From: Xanthomonas albilineans | GTDB lineage: Bacteria > Pseudomonadota > Gammaproteobacteria > Xanthomonadales > Xanthomonadaceae | Assembly: GCF_002939705.1 (NCBI RefSeq) | Contig: NZ_MDCB01000009.1 | Location: 94,864 to 158,863 of the forward strand | DNA length: 64,000 nucleotides | Reading direction: 5' to 3' | Part shown: piece by piece, positions 52,715-62,816 of the stretch | Numbering within the stretch: position 1 is the first letter of the stretch | How the letters are laid out: every line of letters starts with the position of its first letter | Notes under the pieces: model-generated | What the model saw: only the letters and a program-made list of their open reading frames with translations | Databases searched by the model: none | Told to the model about the DNA's origin: nothing | Made by a program: the position numbers and the translations under genes

Positions 52715-55459
52715 TCAGCGGTGTGGATGCGGGTGTGGCGATGACGCGCTCGCGGAGGTGGGTTGCACGCTGAAGCGTTCGCGCACGCGCACGTCCGCGC
52801 TGGAAGCGCCGACTTGCAGTTCGTAGTCGCCCGGATCGACGACATAGTGTTTTTGCGCCTCGTCGTAAATGCGTAGATCGGTCTGCGGCGAAATGGTGAA
52901 GTGCACGTCGCGGCTCTCGCCCGGCGCCAGGGCGATGCGCTGGAAGCCGCGCAGTTCCTTGATCGCGCGCGCGCGTGTCGGCGCCAACGGATGCAGATAC
53001 AGCTGCACCACCTCGTCGCCGGCGCGGGTGCCGGTGTTGGTCACCTTCAGCGTGGCGCTCAGCTGACCATCGGCCGCGACCTTGCGATGATCCAGGCGCA
53101 GGTCGGAATAGGCGAACTGGGTGTACGACAGGCCATGCCCGAACGGATACAGCGGGGTGCCGGCGAAGTAGCGGTAGGTGCGGCCACGCATCGCATAGTC
53201 GTCGAAGGCGGGCAAGGTCTCGCTGGCCTTGTAGAAGGTCACCGGCAACCGGCCACCGGGGTTGGTATCGCCGAACAGCACGTCGGCCACGGCGCTGCCG
53301 CCGCGCTGGCCGGGATACCAGGCCAGCAGGATCGCCGGCACATGTTCCTGCGCCCAGTCGATGGCCAGCGCCGAGCCAGTGGTCAACACCGCCACCACCG
53401 GCTTGCCGGTCGCCGATAGCGCTTGCAGCAGCTCGCGCTGCGGCTTGGGCAGGCGCAGGTCGGTACGGTCGCCGCCAGCGAAGCCGGGATAGTTGACCTT
53501 CATCTCCTCGCCTTCCACGTCGCCGGTGAGGCCGCCGACGAACACCACCACGTCGGCGCGGCGTGCCGTGTCCAGCGCTTCCTGCAATGGCGGTTTGGCC
53601 CCGGGCACCCGCCAGGCCAGGCGCACCGCGGCGTCGTGCTCGGCTTCGTAGTAGTCCAGGCGCAGGTCGTAGACATGGCCGGCTTGCAGTTGCACGTCCA
53701 CGCCGTCGCTTTGCAGGCGGTCGCTGGGGGTCCAGCGGTCGATCAGGCGCTTGCCGTCCAGGAACAGGCGCACGCCATCGTCGGCGGCGGTTTCCAAGTG
53801 ATAGGTGCCGCTGACCGGGGGCACCAGCTTCCCGGTCCAGCGGATGCTGAAATTGTTCGTCGGCAGCGTCTGCTGCGGACCGACTTCGCCACGCGCGAGC
53901 AGGGTGTCGGTGGGCGAGCCGCGGTCCCAGCGGAAACCGATCTGCGGGTCCACCCGCACCAGGGTCGGGGTACCGGACAGATCGGGGTTGCGGAAATATT
54001 CGCCGCGCAGGCCGCGTTCGGCCGAATCGCTGGAGGGACGCAGATATTGCGCTTCAATCAGCGGTGTGGCGGCCGGATCGCTGCGTCCTTCCACCAGGTC
54101 GGCGCCGCGTGCGTACAGAACGTCGGCATCGGGTGCGGCAGCGCGAATGCCCTGCAAGATGGTCACTGGCGTGGCGGGCGTGCCGTAGTAGTTGCCGAGC
54201 AATGCCATGGTGTCGTCGGCGGTGGGGCCGATCACCGCGATGCGTTTGTGCTTGGCGCGCGACAATGGCAGCAGGCCATCGTTCTTCAGCAGCACCAGCG
54301 ATTCGCGCGCGGTGCGTCTGGCCAGGGCGTCGTGTTCGGGCGATTGGTTGACCGAGATGGGAAGCTGCGCCCAGCGCAGTTGTCCCGGCGGATCGAACAT
54401 GCCCAGCCGCATGCGCGCGGTCATCAGCGTGCGCAGCGCCGCGTCGATGTCGGTTTCGCCGATCAGACCTTGCTGCACCGCCGCGGGCAAGGTGGCGTAT
54501 TCCTGGCCGCATTCCAGTTGCGTGCCGTTCTTGACCGCCAGCGCGGCGGCCTGCTCGCGGGTGGCGACGATCTTGTGGTTCTTCCAGATGTCCACGATGG
54601 CCCAGCAGTCGGAGACGACATAGCCTTGGAAACCCCAGCGTTCGCGCAGCACGTCGCGCAACAGGAACTTGCTGGCGCTGGCCGATTCGCCGTAGAGGCG
54701 GTTGTAGGCGCCCATCACCGCGTCCACCTTGCCTTCCTTGACCAACGCTTCGAAGGCGGGCAAGTAGGTTTCGTACAGATCGCGTTGCGAGGGGCGTGCG
54801 TCGAAGTGGTGACGTTCGGATTCCGGGCCGCTGTGCACGGCGAAGTGTTTGGCGGTGGCGTCGAGCTTGCGGTAGGTCTCGCCCTGCGCGTTCTTCGGCG
54901 CATCCGCGCCTTCGCCCTGCATGCCCTGCACGAAGGTCACGCCCATGCGCGCGGTGAGAAACGGGTCCTCGCCGTAGGTCTCCTGGCCGCGTCCCCAGCG
55001 CGGATCGCGGAAGATGTTGATGTTTGGCGACCAGAACGTCAGGCCCTGGTAGCGCCCATGTTCGCCACGACGCAGCGCCTCGTGATGCTTGGCGCGCGCC
55101 TCGTCGCTGATCGCGGTGGACACCTCGTGCATCAACGGCAAGTCGAATGTCGCCGCCAGGCCGATCGCCTGCGGAAACACGGTGGCGCCACCGGCACGGG
55201 CCACGCCATGCAGGCCTTCGTTCCACCAGTCGTAGGCAGGCACGCCCAGGCGCGGAATCGCTGGTGCGGCGTTTTGCATCTGCGCGACTTTTTCTTCCAG
55301 TGTCATCCGTGCGACCAGATCGTCGGCGCGCTGGGCGAAAGTGCGCTGGCTGTCCAGGTAGGGCGGTGGCGCTGCGATGCTGGCTGCCGGTGCGAGCGCC
55401 AGCAGTACGCTGGTCGCCAAGACGGTGCGTAATGCGCGGTGGGAGTCGTTGCTGTGCAT
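52715..55459 (-). CDS. GH3 beta-xylosidase/glucosidase with PA14 domain
   Basis: A 914-residue exo-glycosidase with a signal peptide (cleavage about IAA-APP, residues 28-31), so periplasmic or secreted. Domain order is GH3 N-terminal barrel (about 45-340, nucleophile Asp284 in VVSDCWAI), start of the GH3 C-terminal domain (about 385-470), an inserted PA14 domain (about 480-620, GLRGEYFRNPDLSGTP and FSIRWTGKLVPPVSGTYHLE in part), the rest of the C-terminal domain and a fibronectin-III-like end. In xylan loci this gene is a beta-xylosidase that releases xylose. It starts two bases after the GH43 stop. Confidence 0.93.
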   Translation of the reverse strand: MHSNDSHRALRTVLATSVLLALAPAASIAAPPPYLDSQRTFAQRADDLVARMTLEEKVAQMQNAAPAIPRLGVPAYDWWNEGLHGVARAGGATVFPQAIGLAATFDLPLMHEVSTAISDEARAKHHEALRRGEHGRYQGLTFWSPNINIFRDPRWGRGQETYGEDPFLTARMGVTFVQGMQGEGADAPKNAQGETYRKLDATAKHFAVHSGPESERHHFDARPSQRDLYETYLPAFEALVKEGKVDAVMGAYNRLYGESASASKFLLRDVLRERWGFQGYVVSDCWAIVDIWKNHKIVATREQAAALAVKNGTQLECGQEYATLPAAVQQGLIGETDIDAALRTLMTARMRLGMFDPPGQLRWAQLPISVNQSPEHDALARRTARESLVLLKNDGLLPLSRAKHKRIAVIGPTADDTMALLGNYYGTPATPVTILQGIRAAAPDADVLYARGADLVEGRSDPAATPLIEAQYLRPSSDSAERGLRGEYFRNPDLSGTPTLVRVDPQIGFRWDRGSPTDTLLARGEVGPQQTLPTNNFSIRWTGKLVPPVSGTYHLETAADDGVRLFLDGKRLIDRWTPSDRLQSDGVDVQLQAGHVYDLRLDYYEAEHDAAVRLAWRVPGAKPPLQEALDTARRADVVVFVGGLTGDVEGEEMKVNYPGFAGGDRTDLRLPKPQRELLQALSATGKPVVAVLTTGSALAIDWAQEHVPAILLAWYPGQRGGSAVADVLFGDTNPGGRLPVTFYKASETLPAFDDYAMRGRTYRYFAGTPLYPFGHGLSYTQFAYSDLRLDHRKVAADGQLSATLKVTNTGTRAGDEVVQLYLHPLAPTRARAIKELRGFQRIALAPGESRDVHFTISPQTDLRIYDEAQKHYVVDPGDYELQVGASSADVRVRERFSVQPTSASASSPHPHPHR

Positions 55460-55461
55460 GG

Positions 55462-57174
55462 TCAGTGCTCCGTGGGGCGATCGGGTTCGCGGCGGGCGTA
55501 GGGCCCGAGCATGGTGCCGACGAAACCGCCAGCCAGCGCGGTGCTGAGCATGGCGGCATCGTCGTTGCGGCGTAGCCAGCGCCAATCCTGCCCTTCGCTG
55601 GCGATAGCGAAGGAGTAGCGACCGCCGTCGCCGGCGATTTTCAACCGCAGCACGCCCTTGGCGTGGAGCGTGGTGCGTGCGAGCACGTGGCTGCGCTTGC
55701 CGTCGCGTTTCTCGACGAACGCCTCGATGCTGCCGCCGTTGCGATGCACACCGAGCACGTACCAGGCATTGGCATTCTGGAACGCGGCCAGACCGGCGAC
55801 CACGCTAGGCGGCGTCGGCAGTTGTAGTGCCACGCTGGCTTCGAAGCGCGTGTGTTGTTGGCGATAGGCGAGAAAGGCGGGATTGCCGCTGCCCTCCAGC
55901 CCTTGCGTGTCCGGCTGCAAGGTCAGCCAACCGGGACGTGTGCGTAGATCCAGCCATGCGCGCTTGGGCGTGCGCAGCAGCAGCCAGCGCCGATTGCGCT
56001 GCGGGGCATCGAAATCGTCGCGCCAGACGAAGTTGCCGCTCAGTGGCGCGATGTCGGCGGCATGTGCGTCATCCAACGCTGCCAGGCCCGGTACGACATA
56101 GGGAATCGGCTGCCCGGCGGGCAGGATCGACGGCCAACCGTCCTGCCATGTCACTGGCAGCAGGAAGGTTTCGCGGCCGGTGTTGTAGCGGTTCTGCGCA
56201 TATGGCCGGCTGGCCAGGAACACGGCCCACCAGCGCCCATCCGGCCCTTCGACCAAGTCGGCATGGCCGGCGTTGCTGACCGGATGCGCCCGCCCGGCCG
56301 GCAGGTCGCGCTGGGTCAGGATCGGGTTGTGCGGCGCTGGCTGGTACGGTCCCCACAGCGTGCGGCTGCGCAAGGCCACCTGCGAATGCTGCGCAGCGGT
56401 ACCGCCTTCGGCACAGGACAGCACATACCAGCCATCGTGCTTGTACAGATGCGGGCCTTCGATCCAGATCGGTTTGCTGGCCGGATCGGCGCCGCCATCG
56501 ACCAGCACCCGGCGTGGCCCGACCGGCTGCATGCGGGTCAGGTCGAAGCGTTGCATCCAGATCGCACGATGGCCGGCGTAGCGCGGTGTTCCCACGGGCG
56601 GGCCGTTGTTGAGCAGGTAGGCGCTGCCGTCCTCGTCGAAGAACAGCGATGGATCGATGCCATCGATGTCCGGCAACCAGTGCAGCGACGACCATGGCCC
56701 GGCCGGATCGTCGGCCGTGGCGATGAAGTTGCCGCCGCTGTCCACCGCGGTACCGACCACGTAGAAGTGACCCCGATGCTGGGCGATGCTTGCAGCGAAC
56801 ATGCCGCGCGAGACGTCCAGGCCATCGAAATCCAGCTGTTCGGCCCGTTCGACGACGTTGCCGATCTGCCGCCAATGCACCAGATCGCGGCTCTCGAACA
56901 CGGGAATCGCCGGGAAATAGGCGAAGCTGGAATTGACCAGGTAGTAATGCGCGCCGACACGGGTGACGCTGGGATCGGGATAAAACCCGGCCAGCACCGG
57001 ATTGCGGTAGTGGCTGGGCGGCAACGGCGCGTCGAACACCGCATCGTCGCCGTGGTAGGCGAACCAGTCGAAGGCGACTGTCGGCGTGGCCGCCGCCGCG
57101 GACAGGGCGGCGAGCAGGGTGACGCTGCACAGCAGGGCCATGCGCAGCGCAAGCAACGGGCGCGTGGCGTTCAC
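55462..57174 (-). CDS. Secreted GH43 beta-xylosidase/arabinofuranosidase
   Basis: A 570-residue enzyme with a signal peptide (core [18 protein letters not shown], about residues 12-29). The GH43 propeller (about 53-360) has base Asp67 (FYPDPSVT), modulator Asp174 ([10 protein letters not shown]) and acid Glu239 (WIEGPHLYK). A C-terminal beta-sandwich (about 390-560) is of the type found in GH43 beta-xylosidases. The start is a GTG at 57174 overlapping the manD stop (GTGA); the frame stays open upstream inside manD, but nothing GH43-like is there. It acts on xylo-oligomer side chains or ends. Confidence 0.9.
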   Translation of the reverse strand: MNATRPLLALRMALLCSVTLLAALSAAAATPTVAFDWFAYHGDDAVFDAPLPPSHYRNPVLAGFYPDPSVTRVGAHYYLVNSSFAYFPAIPVFESRDLVHWRQIGNVVERAEQLDFDGLDVSRGMFAASIAQHRGHFYVVGTAVDSGGNFIATADDPAGPWSSLHWLPDIDGIDPSLFFDEDGSAYLLNNGPPVGTPRYAGHRAIWMQRFDLTRMQPVGPRRVLVDGGADPASKPIWIEGPHLYKHDGWYVLSCAEGGTAAQHSQVALRSRTLWGPYQPAPHNPILTQRDLPAGRAHPVSNAGHADLVEGPDGRWWAVFLASRPYAQNRYNTGRETFLLPVTWQDGWPSILPAGQPIPYVVPGLAALDDAHAADIAPLSGNFVWRDDFDAPQRNRRWLLLRTPKRAWLDLRTRPGWLTLQPDTQGLEGSGNPAFLAYRQQHTRFEASVALQLPTPPSVVAGLAAFQNANAWYVLGVHRNGGSIEAFVEKRDGKRSHVLARTTLHAKGVLRLKIAGDGGRYSFAIASEGQDWRWLRRNDDAAMLSTALAGGFVGTMLGPYARREPDRPTEH

Positions 57175-58430
57175 CAGTCCCACATCGCACCGTCTTCCAG
57201 CCGCGCGATCGGCAGTTGTTTCGGTGCGTAGGGATAACGTGCGGCCAAGGCTTCGTCGATGTCTACGCCATGCCCTGGGGTTTCGCCACAGTGCAGGCGT
57301 CCGGCGTGGAAGCGGTAGTCGTGCGGAAACACGGCGTTGGCCTCGTCGGAATGGAACATGTATTCCTGGATACCGAAATTGGGCACCCAGGTATCGAAGT
57401 GCAGCGCCGCGCCCATGCACACTGGCGACAGGTCGGTGGCGCCATGGAAGCCGGTGCGCACCTGATGTAGCGCGGCGAAATCGGCCAGGCGCCGCACATG
57501 GGTGATACCGCCGGCATGCACGAGGGTGGTGCGGATGTAGTCGATCAATTGTTGTTCGATCAGGTGCTTGCAGTCCCAGATGGAATTGAACACTTCGCCC
57601 ACCGCCAGCGGCGTCACCGAATGCTGGCGGATCAACTCGAACGCGCGCTGGTTTTCCGCAGGTGTGGCGTCCTCTAGCCAAAACAGCCGGTAAGGCTCCA
57701 GATCGCGGGCCAACCGTGCCGCTTCGATCGGGGTCAGGCGGTGATGCGCGTCGTGCAACAGTTGGACGTCCTCGCCGTGGTCGGAGCGCAGCCGCTCGAA
57801 CAGTGCCGGCACCAGGCTCAGATAGCGCGGCGTCGACCACAGCGTCTCGGCCGGCAATTCGCTCTCGGCCGGTTCGTAGGGTTTGCCGCCGCTGGAGATG
57901 CCATACGCTTTTTTGACCCCGGGCACGCCGCATTGCGCGCGGATGGCGATGAAGCCGAGTTCGCGGAATCGCCCGACCTCCTCGCTGGTCTCGGCGATGT
58001 CGCGGCCATTGGCGTGGCCGTAGACCAGCGCTCCCTCGCGCGAGCGCCCGCCCAGCAGCTGGTACAGCGGCATGCCGGCCATCTTGCCGAGAATGTCCCA
58101 CAACGCCACGTCCACCGCGGCGATGGCGGTCATGGTCACCGGCCCGCGCCGCCAATACGCACCGCGATAGAGAAACTGCCACAGGTCCTCGATACGGCCG
58201 GCATCGCGGCCGATCAGGTTCGGCACCACGTGATCCTGCAGGTAGGACGCCACGGCTAGTTCGCGGCCATTGAGCGTGGCGTCGCCCAGGCCGTAGACGC
58301 CGCTGCGGGTGACGATCTTGAGGGTGACGAAGTTGCGCCCCGGACAGGTGACGATGACCCGTGCCTCCACGATCTCGCGGTCGTGGGCGGAACCTTGGGG
58401 GGAAGAAGCACGTGCGGAGATCTGGGTCAT
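57171..58430 (-). CDS. manD: D-mannonate dehydratase, enolase superfamily (ManD/RspA type)
   Basis: ManD removes water from D-mannonate to give KDG, the step between UxuB and KdgK. The 419-residue enolase-superfamily protein has metal-ligand segments [18 protein letters not shown] and LAVGEVFN in order, the ManD-type [20 protein letters not shown] (in part) and [19 protein letters not shown]. This family is unrelated in sequence to the classical iron enzyme UxuA, which it replaces here. The ATG at 58430 overlaps the esterase stop by ATGA. Some family members dehydrate gluconate instead, but the uronate operon supports mannonate. Confidence 0.9.
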   Translation of the reverse strand: MTQISARASSPQGSAHDREIVEARVIVTCPGRNFVTLKIVTRSGVYGLGDATLNGRELAVASYLQDHVVPNLIGRDAGRIEDLWQFLYRGAYWRRGPVTMTAIAAVDVALWDILGKMAGMPLYQLLGGRSREGALVYGHANGRDIAETSEEVGRFRELGFIAIRAQCGVPGVKKAYGISSGGKPYEPAESELPAETLWSTPRYLSLVPALFERLRSDHGEDVQLLHDAHHRLTPIEAARLARDLEPYRLFWLEDATPAENQRAFELIRQHSVTPLAVGEVFNSIWDCKHLIEQQLIDYIRTTLVHAGGITHVRRLADFAALHQVRTGFHGATDLSPVCMGAALHFDTWVPNFGIQEYMFHSDEANAVFPHDYRFHAGRLHCGETPGHGVDIDEALAARYPYAPKQLPIARLEDGAMWDW

Positions 58431-60451
58431 CGGGGGGTACTCGCGGAAAGCGCCGTGGCCGCACTGGCCACGGACGGGACGGGAAGTTCGAACGGACCCG
58501 CCGGCAACCCGGCATGGTCGAACAAGGTACACACCGGACTATCGGCCCAGCAGTAGCGTACGCGCACCGGCACGGTGCCGGCGGGCAGCGGCAGACGCAC
58601 GCTGTGCGCTTGCAATTCGGCCTGCGCGTAGTGGCAACTGTCGGCGGCGGCGCCGCACAGCTCGAAGCCGATCGGCGCATCGCTGCTGTAGGTCTCCAAG
58701 GCGCCATCGACATCGTCGAAATCGATGCGTAGCGCCTGTCCCTCGCGCTGCACGCGGCGCGGGATGGGGCCCGACTGTGGCAGTGTCTCGCCATAGATCA
58801 GGTGCCGCGCCGCGCGTGCCAGCCGCCGCCCGAGTTCCTGCTTGTTCGCCGGATGGATGTCGTAACGGTTGCCGATGTCGATCGTCACCGCCAGCCCGGC
58901 ATGCGGATCGCCGGCGACGAAACGCCGTTGCGCCTCGCGCAGTTGCGCCCAGCCGCTTTCGCCTGGGCGCACGGGCGGCGCACCGTAGTTGGCCAGTTGC
59001 ACCACCAACAACGGCAGCGCCGCGCCGAAGCGCTGACGCCAATCGCGTTGCCAAGCATCCAGCAACGCAGGATAGTGCGCCGCATCGCTGGTATTGGATT
59101 CGCCCTGGTACCACAACACACCACGCAGCCCGACCCGACCCAGCGGCACGATCATGCCGTTGTATAGCGTGGTCAGGCCCGCCGCCGAGGACCACGGTGC
59201 GCGCGGAGGCGTGCCAAGGCGCGGCGGCACGATGCTGTATTGCCACTGTTTCCCCAACGCCACGCGGCTGCCGTCGCCCATTTCCAATAGTTGCGCAAAC
59301 GGTCCACCGAGCAGGCCGCCGCGCCGATAGCTGTTGTAGACGTTGAGCACCACGGTGTTCTGGCCCGCGTGCAGCACGCCGCGCGGCAGTGGATAACGGC
59401 GTGGCTCATCGGCGCCGTAGCTGCTGCCGATCGCCTGGCCGTTGACCCAGGTCTGGTCGAGTTCGTCCACCGGCCCCAGCACCAACGTGGCTTGCTGCGC
59501 CGCCTGTGCGGCACTCAGGGTCACCGTCGTGCGGTACCAGACCATGCCGATGAAATTGACCAACTGCGGCACGCCCCAGTCGTCCCAGGCGCCAAGCGTG
59601 GTCGGTGCGTCGCGCCAGTCCGTACCGGTGTCGCCGGGCTGCCACGGCGCGCCGATGCCATGCGCACGCCACCATGTTTCCCACAGGCTTCCCCAACGCG
59701 GCGCGGCCTGCTGCGGATCCTTGGCATAGCGTGCCAACACGTCCAGCGCCGGCGCGTTGCCGTCCACCTTGCGCAGCGCGGCATCGCCGATCCATGCCTG
59801 TATCTGCGAACCACCCCAGGACGCATTGATCAGCCCCATCGGCACGTCCACGCGCTTGCGCAGCTCGCGTGCGAAGTAATAACAGGCCGCGGAAAACGCG
59901 CCGACGGTCTCCGGCGTGGTCGGCTGCCATGCGCTCGCGCCGCCGAATTGCGCTTGCGGTACCGCACTGGACTGTGCCGGCACCTTGAACATGCGGATTG
60001 TCGGCTGCTTGGCATCGGCGATCTCATTGCGCGTATCCAGCGTGCGCTGCACCGGCAGTTCCATGTTCGATTGGCCCGAGCATAGCCACACGTCGCCGAT
60101 CAATACATCGTCGGCGCGCTGGGTGCGGCCATGCGCGGTGCTGGCCTGCAAGGTATACGGCCCGCCCGCCGGCAACGCCGGCAACTGCGCCTGCCAGTGG
60201 CCCTGCCGGTCGGCACGCGTCTGCACGTGTTGTTGCGCAAGTTCCACGGTGACGGTTTCGCCGGCCGTGGCTTCACCCCAGACCCGGATCGGCGCATCGC
60301 GCTGCAGCACGGCGTGGTCCTGGAACAATGCATGCAACAAGGGGGCTTGCGAGGTCTGCGCGGTTTTCTCGGCCTGGGCGAACGCAGGCGCGCATAGCGC
60401 CGCCAACAGCAGGCAGCGCGCAGTTTGTAGAGCGTCACGGTGCAGCGTCAT
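58427..60451 (-). CDS. Sialate O-acetylesterase-like SGNH hydrolase (probable xylan deacetylase)
   Basis: A 674-residue secreted esterase with a signal peptide (ending FAQAE, about residue 26). The SGNH/DUF303 domain has the catalytic Ser128 in [12 protein letters not shown] and the Asp-xx-His pair in [21 protein letters not shown] is another family block. A beta-sandwich interrupts the catalytic domain around residues 290-420. No sialic-acid genes are present, and its place between agu67A and manD indicates removal of acetyl groups from glucuronoxylan oligomers. It is coupled by ATGA on both sides. Confidence 0.88.
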   Translation of the reverse strand: MTLHRDALQTARCLLLAALCAPAFAQAEKTAQTSQAPLLHALFQDHAVLQRDAPIRVWGEATAGETVTVELAQQHVQTRADRQGHWQAQLPALPAGGPYTLQASTAHGRTQRADDVLIGDVWLCSGQSNMELPVQRTLDTRNEIADAKQPTIRMFKVPAQSSAVPQAQFGGASAWQPTTPETVGAFSAACYYFARELRKRVDVPMGLINASWGGSQIQAWIGDAALRKVDGNAPALDVLARYAKDPQQAAPRWGSLWETWWRAHGIGAPWQPGDTGTDWRDAPTTLGAWDDWGVPQLVNFIGMVWYRTTVTLSAAQAAQQATLVLGPVDELDQTWVNGQAIGSSYGADEPRRYPLPRGVLHAGQNTVVLNVYNSYRRGGLLGGPFAQLLEMGDGSRVALGKQWQYSIVPPRLGTPPRAPWSSAAGLTTLYNGMIVPLGRVGLRGVLWYQGESNTSDAAHYPALLDAWQRDWRQRFGAALPLLVVQLANYGAPPVRPGESGWAQLREAQRRFVAGDPHAGLAVTIDIGNRYDIHPANKQELGRRLARAARHLIYGETLPQSGPIPRRVQREGQALRIDFDDVDGALETYSSDAPIGFELCGAAADSCHYAQAELQAHSVRLPLPAGTVPVRVRYCWADSPVCTLFDHAGLPAGPFELPVPSVASAATALSASTPR

Positions 60452-62631
60452 TTGGGATTCCCCGGCGCGTTTGGAAACGATAGCGATTGGTAATACGCCA
60501 GCGGATGTGCCGGCGGGACGACACCTGGCGGCAGCGCGCGCCCGGATACCTGTTGCCAGTAGGCGATGCTGGCATCGCGCCACCACTGCGCTTCGCGTTG
60601 CTGGATCACCAGGAAATCGGCGACCTGACGATAGCGTTGCGCATCCACGTATGGCGCCAGCCCCGCCCAGGTCGCACGCATCCGCGCCACCTCGGCCACG
60701 CCGTGGTCGTAGTGGGCGATCAATTCCTCCCACAGCGACCGACCGGAGTGCATGCGGTGATCCCACGACACATGGTGGAACCACAGCAGGTACCGTTCCG
60801 GTACGCGGCGCACATCGCTGAAGCGGCGCGCCAAGGGCGGCGCGTACTGCGCCACCGCATCGCTGCCGGTCGCGCTGCGGTCGAAGCCGATGCCGTTGCG
60901 ATCGGCGCGGTGGTAGTACACCGGGTCCCAATCCGCGCGTGCGCTGCCGGCATCCCACGGCGCCGGTCCGTAGTGGTGACCACGGCCCATCAGGTGATGC
61001 AGACCGAGCGGCGTCATGTAGTCCACCACCGCTTCGCGCGAGGCCATCATCATGTCGACCACCGGCGCGACCAGGGCCGGATCGTTGCCGAAGCTCATGC
61101 GGACCCATTCTTCGGCGATGGAACGCGCATTGCCTTGTGGATTCCAGGCCAGCCGTCCGAACGCGTACCAGTTGGCTTGATCGAAGATCGACCCGCACCA
61201 GTTGCGGTCGGCGCCGATGTTGGCCACGCCGGCGATGCCGCTGCGCGTATGCCGGTCCAGTGCACCCTCCACGATCCGCGCCACCGTCGCACGCTTGCCG
61301 CGTCGCGTATCGGCTTGCAGGGTTTCCTGGTAAAGCGTGCCCAGGTACGCCAGGTGCGTGGCGAAGCCCAAGTACTCCTTGGTGATCTGGAATTCCAGCA
61401 TCAGCGGCGTGCGCGGCATCGCGCCGAAGACAGGATGGAAGGGCTCGCGCGGCTGAAAGTCGATCGGGCCGTTTTTCACCTGCAGCAGCACGTTGTCGCG
61501 GAATTTGCCGTCCAGCGGCACGAACTCGTTATAGGCCTGTTTGGCGCGGTCGCCTGGGTGCGCGTGCGGGTGCGCGTAGACGAAAGCGCGCCATATCACC
61601 ACGCCACCATGCGGTGCCAATGCGTCGGCCAACATGTTGGCGCCGTCGGCATGGCTGCGCCCGTAGTCCTGCGGTCCGGGTTGCCCCTCGGAATTGGCCT
61701 TGACCAGAAATCCGCCGAAATCGGGAATCCGTGCATAGATCGCATCGGCCTCGGCGCGCCACCAGCGTCGCACCGCTGGATTCAGCGGATCGGCGGTGGT
61801 CAGCCCGCCGATCTCGATCGGGGCACTGAAACGTGCGCTCAAATAGAGACGGATGCCATAGCGGCGCAGCACCGCGGCCAGCGCCGCGGCCTTGTCCAGA
61901 TACGGCGCGGTGAGGCTGATTGCGCTGGCGTTGACGTTGTTCAATACCGCGCCGTTGATCCCCACCGAAGCGTTGGCGCGCGCGTAATCGGTGTAGCGCG
62001 GGTCCACATGTTCGGGAAGCGCGCGCCAGTTCCAGAGCGAGGCGCCGGCATAACCGCGCTCGACGAAACCATCCAGATTGTCCCAATGATCGAGCATGCG
62101 CAGTTGCACCCGTGGCGCATCGCGCAGATGCAGCGGTGTCGGCGCCTGCCCGGTCTGCAATAGACGCAGAAAGCCGAAAGCCGCATACAACACGCCACGC
62201 TCGCCGCCGCCAACCAACACGGTGGCCGGGCGACCATCGATCACCACGCTGCGGATCAGATATCCCTCTTCGCCCAGGCCGCGTGTATCCAGCCGCAGCC
62301 GCGCGATCGCCGGCGCGGTCGCCGTGCCAAGGACCAGCGCACCGGCGCGGTGCACCGTGGTGGCCAACGGCGGCGCGGCACCGAGCATTCCGGCCAAACC
62401 ACGCTGCAGTTCCGCGCGTGCGGCCTGCTGCAACGGCGTATCGGCGTTGGCGATCAGCTCCGTGGCATGCGCACGCCAGGGTGCCGCCTGGGCCTGGGCC
62501 AGTGCAGGGTAGCGCAGCCACAAGGCGTAGCCGTCCTCGGCCCGCAGCGTGCTCATCGGCAGCAGCAAGGCCAGGCACAGCCATCCCCAATGCCGATACC
62601 ATCGCCGACGCGGCGCGGCGGCGCCGCTCAT
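60448..62631 (-). CDS. agu67A: GH67 alpha-glucuronidase
   Basis: Agu67A removes (4-O-methyl)glucuronate from the non-reducing end of xylo-oligosaccharides. The 727-residue protein has an amino-terminal signal sequence (residues 13-31) and the GH67 architecture. The acid Glu315 is in GFLVKANSEGQPGP, and Glu396 in QVKNGPIDFQPREP; but the position I align with the second catalytic acid (an Asp in Geobacillus AguA, 28 residues before the Glu) is Asn368 (AAC) in QAYNEF. The ATG at 62631 begins the signal peptide; the upstream frame is not protein-like. First gene of the leftward operon, divergent from a LacI regulator. Confidence 0.93.
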   Translation of the reverse strand: MSGAAAPRRRWYRHWGWLCLALLLPMSTLRAEDGYALWLRYPALAQAQAAPWRAHATELIANADTPLQQAARAELQRGLAGMLGAAPPLATTVHRAGALVLGTATAPAIARLRLDTRGLGEEGYLIRSVVIDGRPATVLVGGGERGVLYAAFGFLRLLQTGQAPTPLHLRDAPRVQLRMLDHWDNLDGFVERGYAGASLWNWRALPEHVDPRYTDYARANASVGINGAVLNNVNASAISLTAPYLDKAAALAAVLRRYGIRLYLSARFSAPIEIGGLTTADPLNPAVRRWWRAEADAIYARIPDFGGFLVKANSEGQPGPQDYGRSHADGANMLADALAPHGGVVIWRAFVYAHPHAHPGDRAKQAYNEFVPLDGKFRDNVLLQVKNGPIDFQPREPFHPVFGAMPRTPLMLEFQITKEYLGFATHLAYLGTLYQETLQADTRRGKRATVARIVEGALDRHTRSGIAGVANIGADRNWCGSIFDQANWYAFGRLAWNPQGNARSIAEEWVRMSFGNDPALVAPVVDMMMASREAVVDYMTPLGLHHLMGRGHHYGPAPWDAGSARADWDPVYYHRADRNGIGFDRSATGSDAVAQYAPPLARRFSDVRRVPERYLLWFHHVSWDHRMHSGRSLWEELIAHYDHGVAEVARMRATWAGLAPYVDAQRYRQVADFLVIQQREAQWWRDASIAYWQQVSGRALPPGVVPPAHPLAYYQSLSFPNAPGNPK

Positions 62632-62726
62632 GCGTGCGCGTTCCACTGCCGATGCCGCAGGAGGCGGCGCACATCCTCGCGTCGGTCGCTTCCCGGTACC
62701 ATGCGGACATCGCGCGTGTCCGGATC

Positions 62727-62745
62727 CATCCCGTGACACGGGATG
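62727..62745. promoter_or_regulatory. 19-bp perfect palindrome, probable operator
   Basis: CATCCCGTGACACGGGATG has perfect 9-bp arms around a single A, too tight for an RNA hairpin loop and therefore more likely a dimeric protein site. It lies 72 bases before the lacI start and 96 bases before the agu67A start. Confidence 0.6.
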
Positions 62746-62753
62746 CCAAGACA

Positions 62754-62767
62754 CTGGGTTGACCCAG
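62754..62767. promoter_or_regulatory. 14-bp palindrome CTGGGT-TG-ACCCAG
   Basis: Perfect 6-bp arms around TG, nine bases after the 19-bp palindrome. Length agrees with a regulator operator, but the sequence differs from the xyl-box-like sites at 24.7-24.9 kb. A second site for the same or another regulator is possible. Confidence 0.45.
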
Positions 62768-62816
62768 GACAGCCCCGCCCTCGCCCAATGCTTGCACAGC
62801 AACCAAGAGGCCCATC

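Larger units (their letters stand above)
62632..62816. promoter_or_regulatory. Divergent control region of agu67A and the LacI regulator
   Basis: A 185-base gap between divergent starts with two perfect-arm palindromes (described separately) near the regulator side. An AAGAGG ribosome-binding site stands before the GTG at 62817. No xyl-box-like TAGCGCTA core is present. Confidence 0.6.

Noticed and set aside
53423..55432. 669-codon open frame opposite the GH3 gene
   Set aside because: Composition (Val/Gly/Gln/Arg-rich, no recognisable motif) is that of an antisense shadow; the GH3 catalytic motifs are on the other strand.
57175..58794. Long open frame upstream of the GH43 gene that would make an 1110-residue fusion protein
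   Set aside because: The extension runs through manD in another frame and has the Arg/Pro/Ala-rich composition of a GC-rich shadow; the GTG at 57174 with a following signal peptide explains the start.
60452..61198. Amino-terminal extension of the acetylesterase frame
   Set aside because: It overlaps agu67A out of frame and lacks protein-like composition, whereas the ATG at 60451 starts a signal peptide and overlaps the agu67A stop by ATGA.
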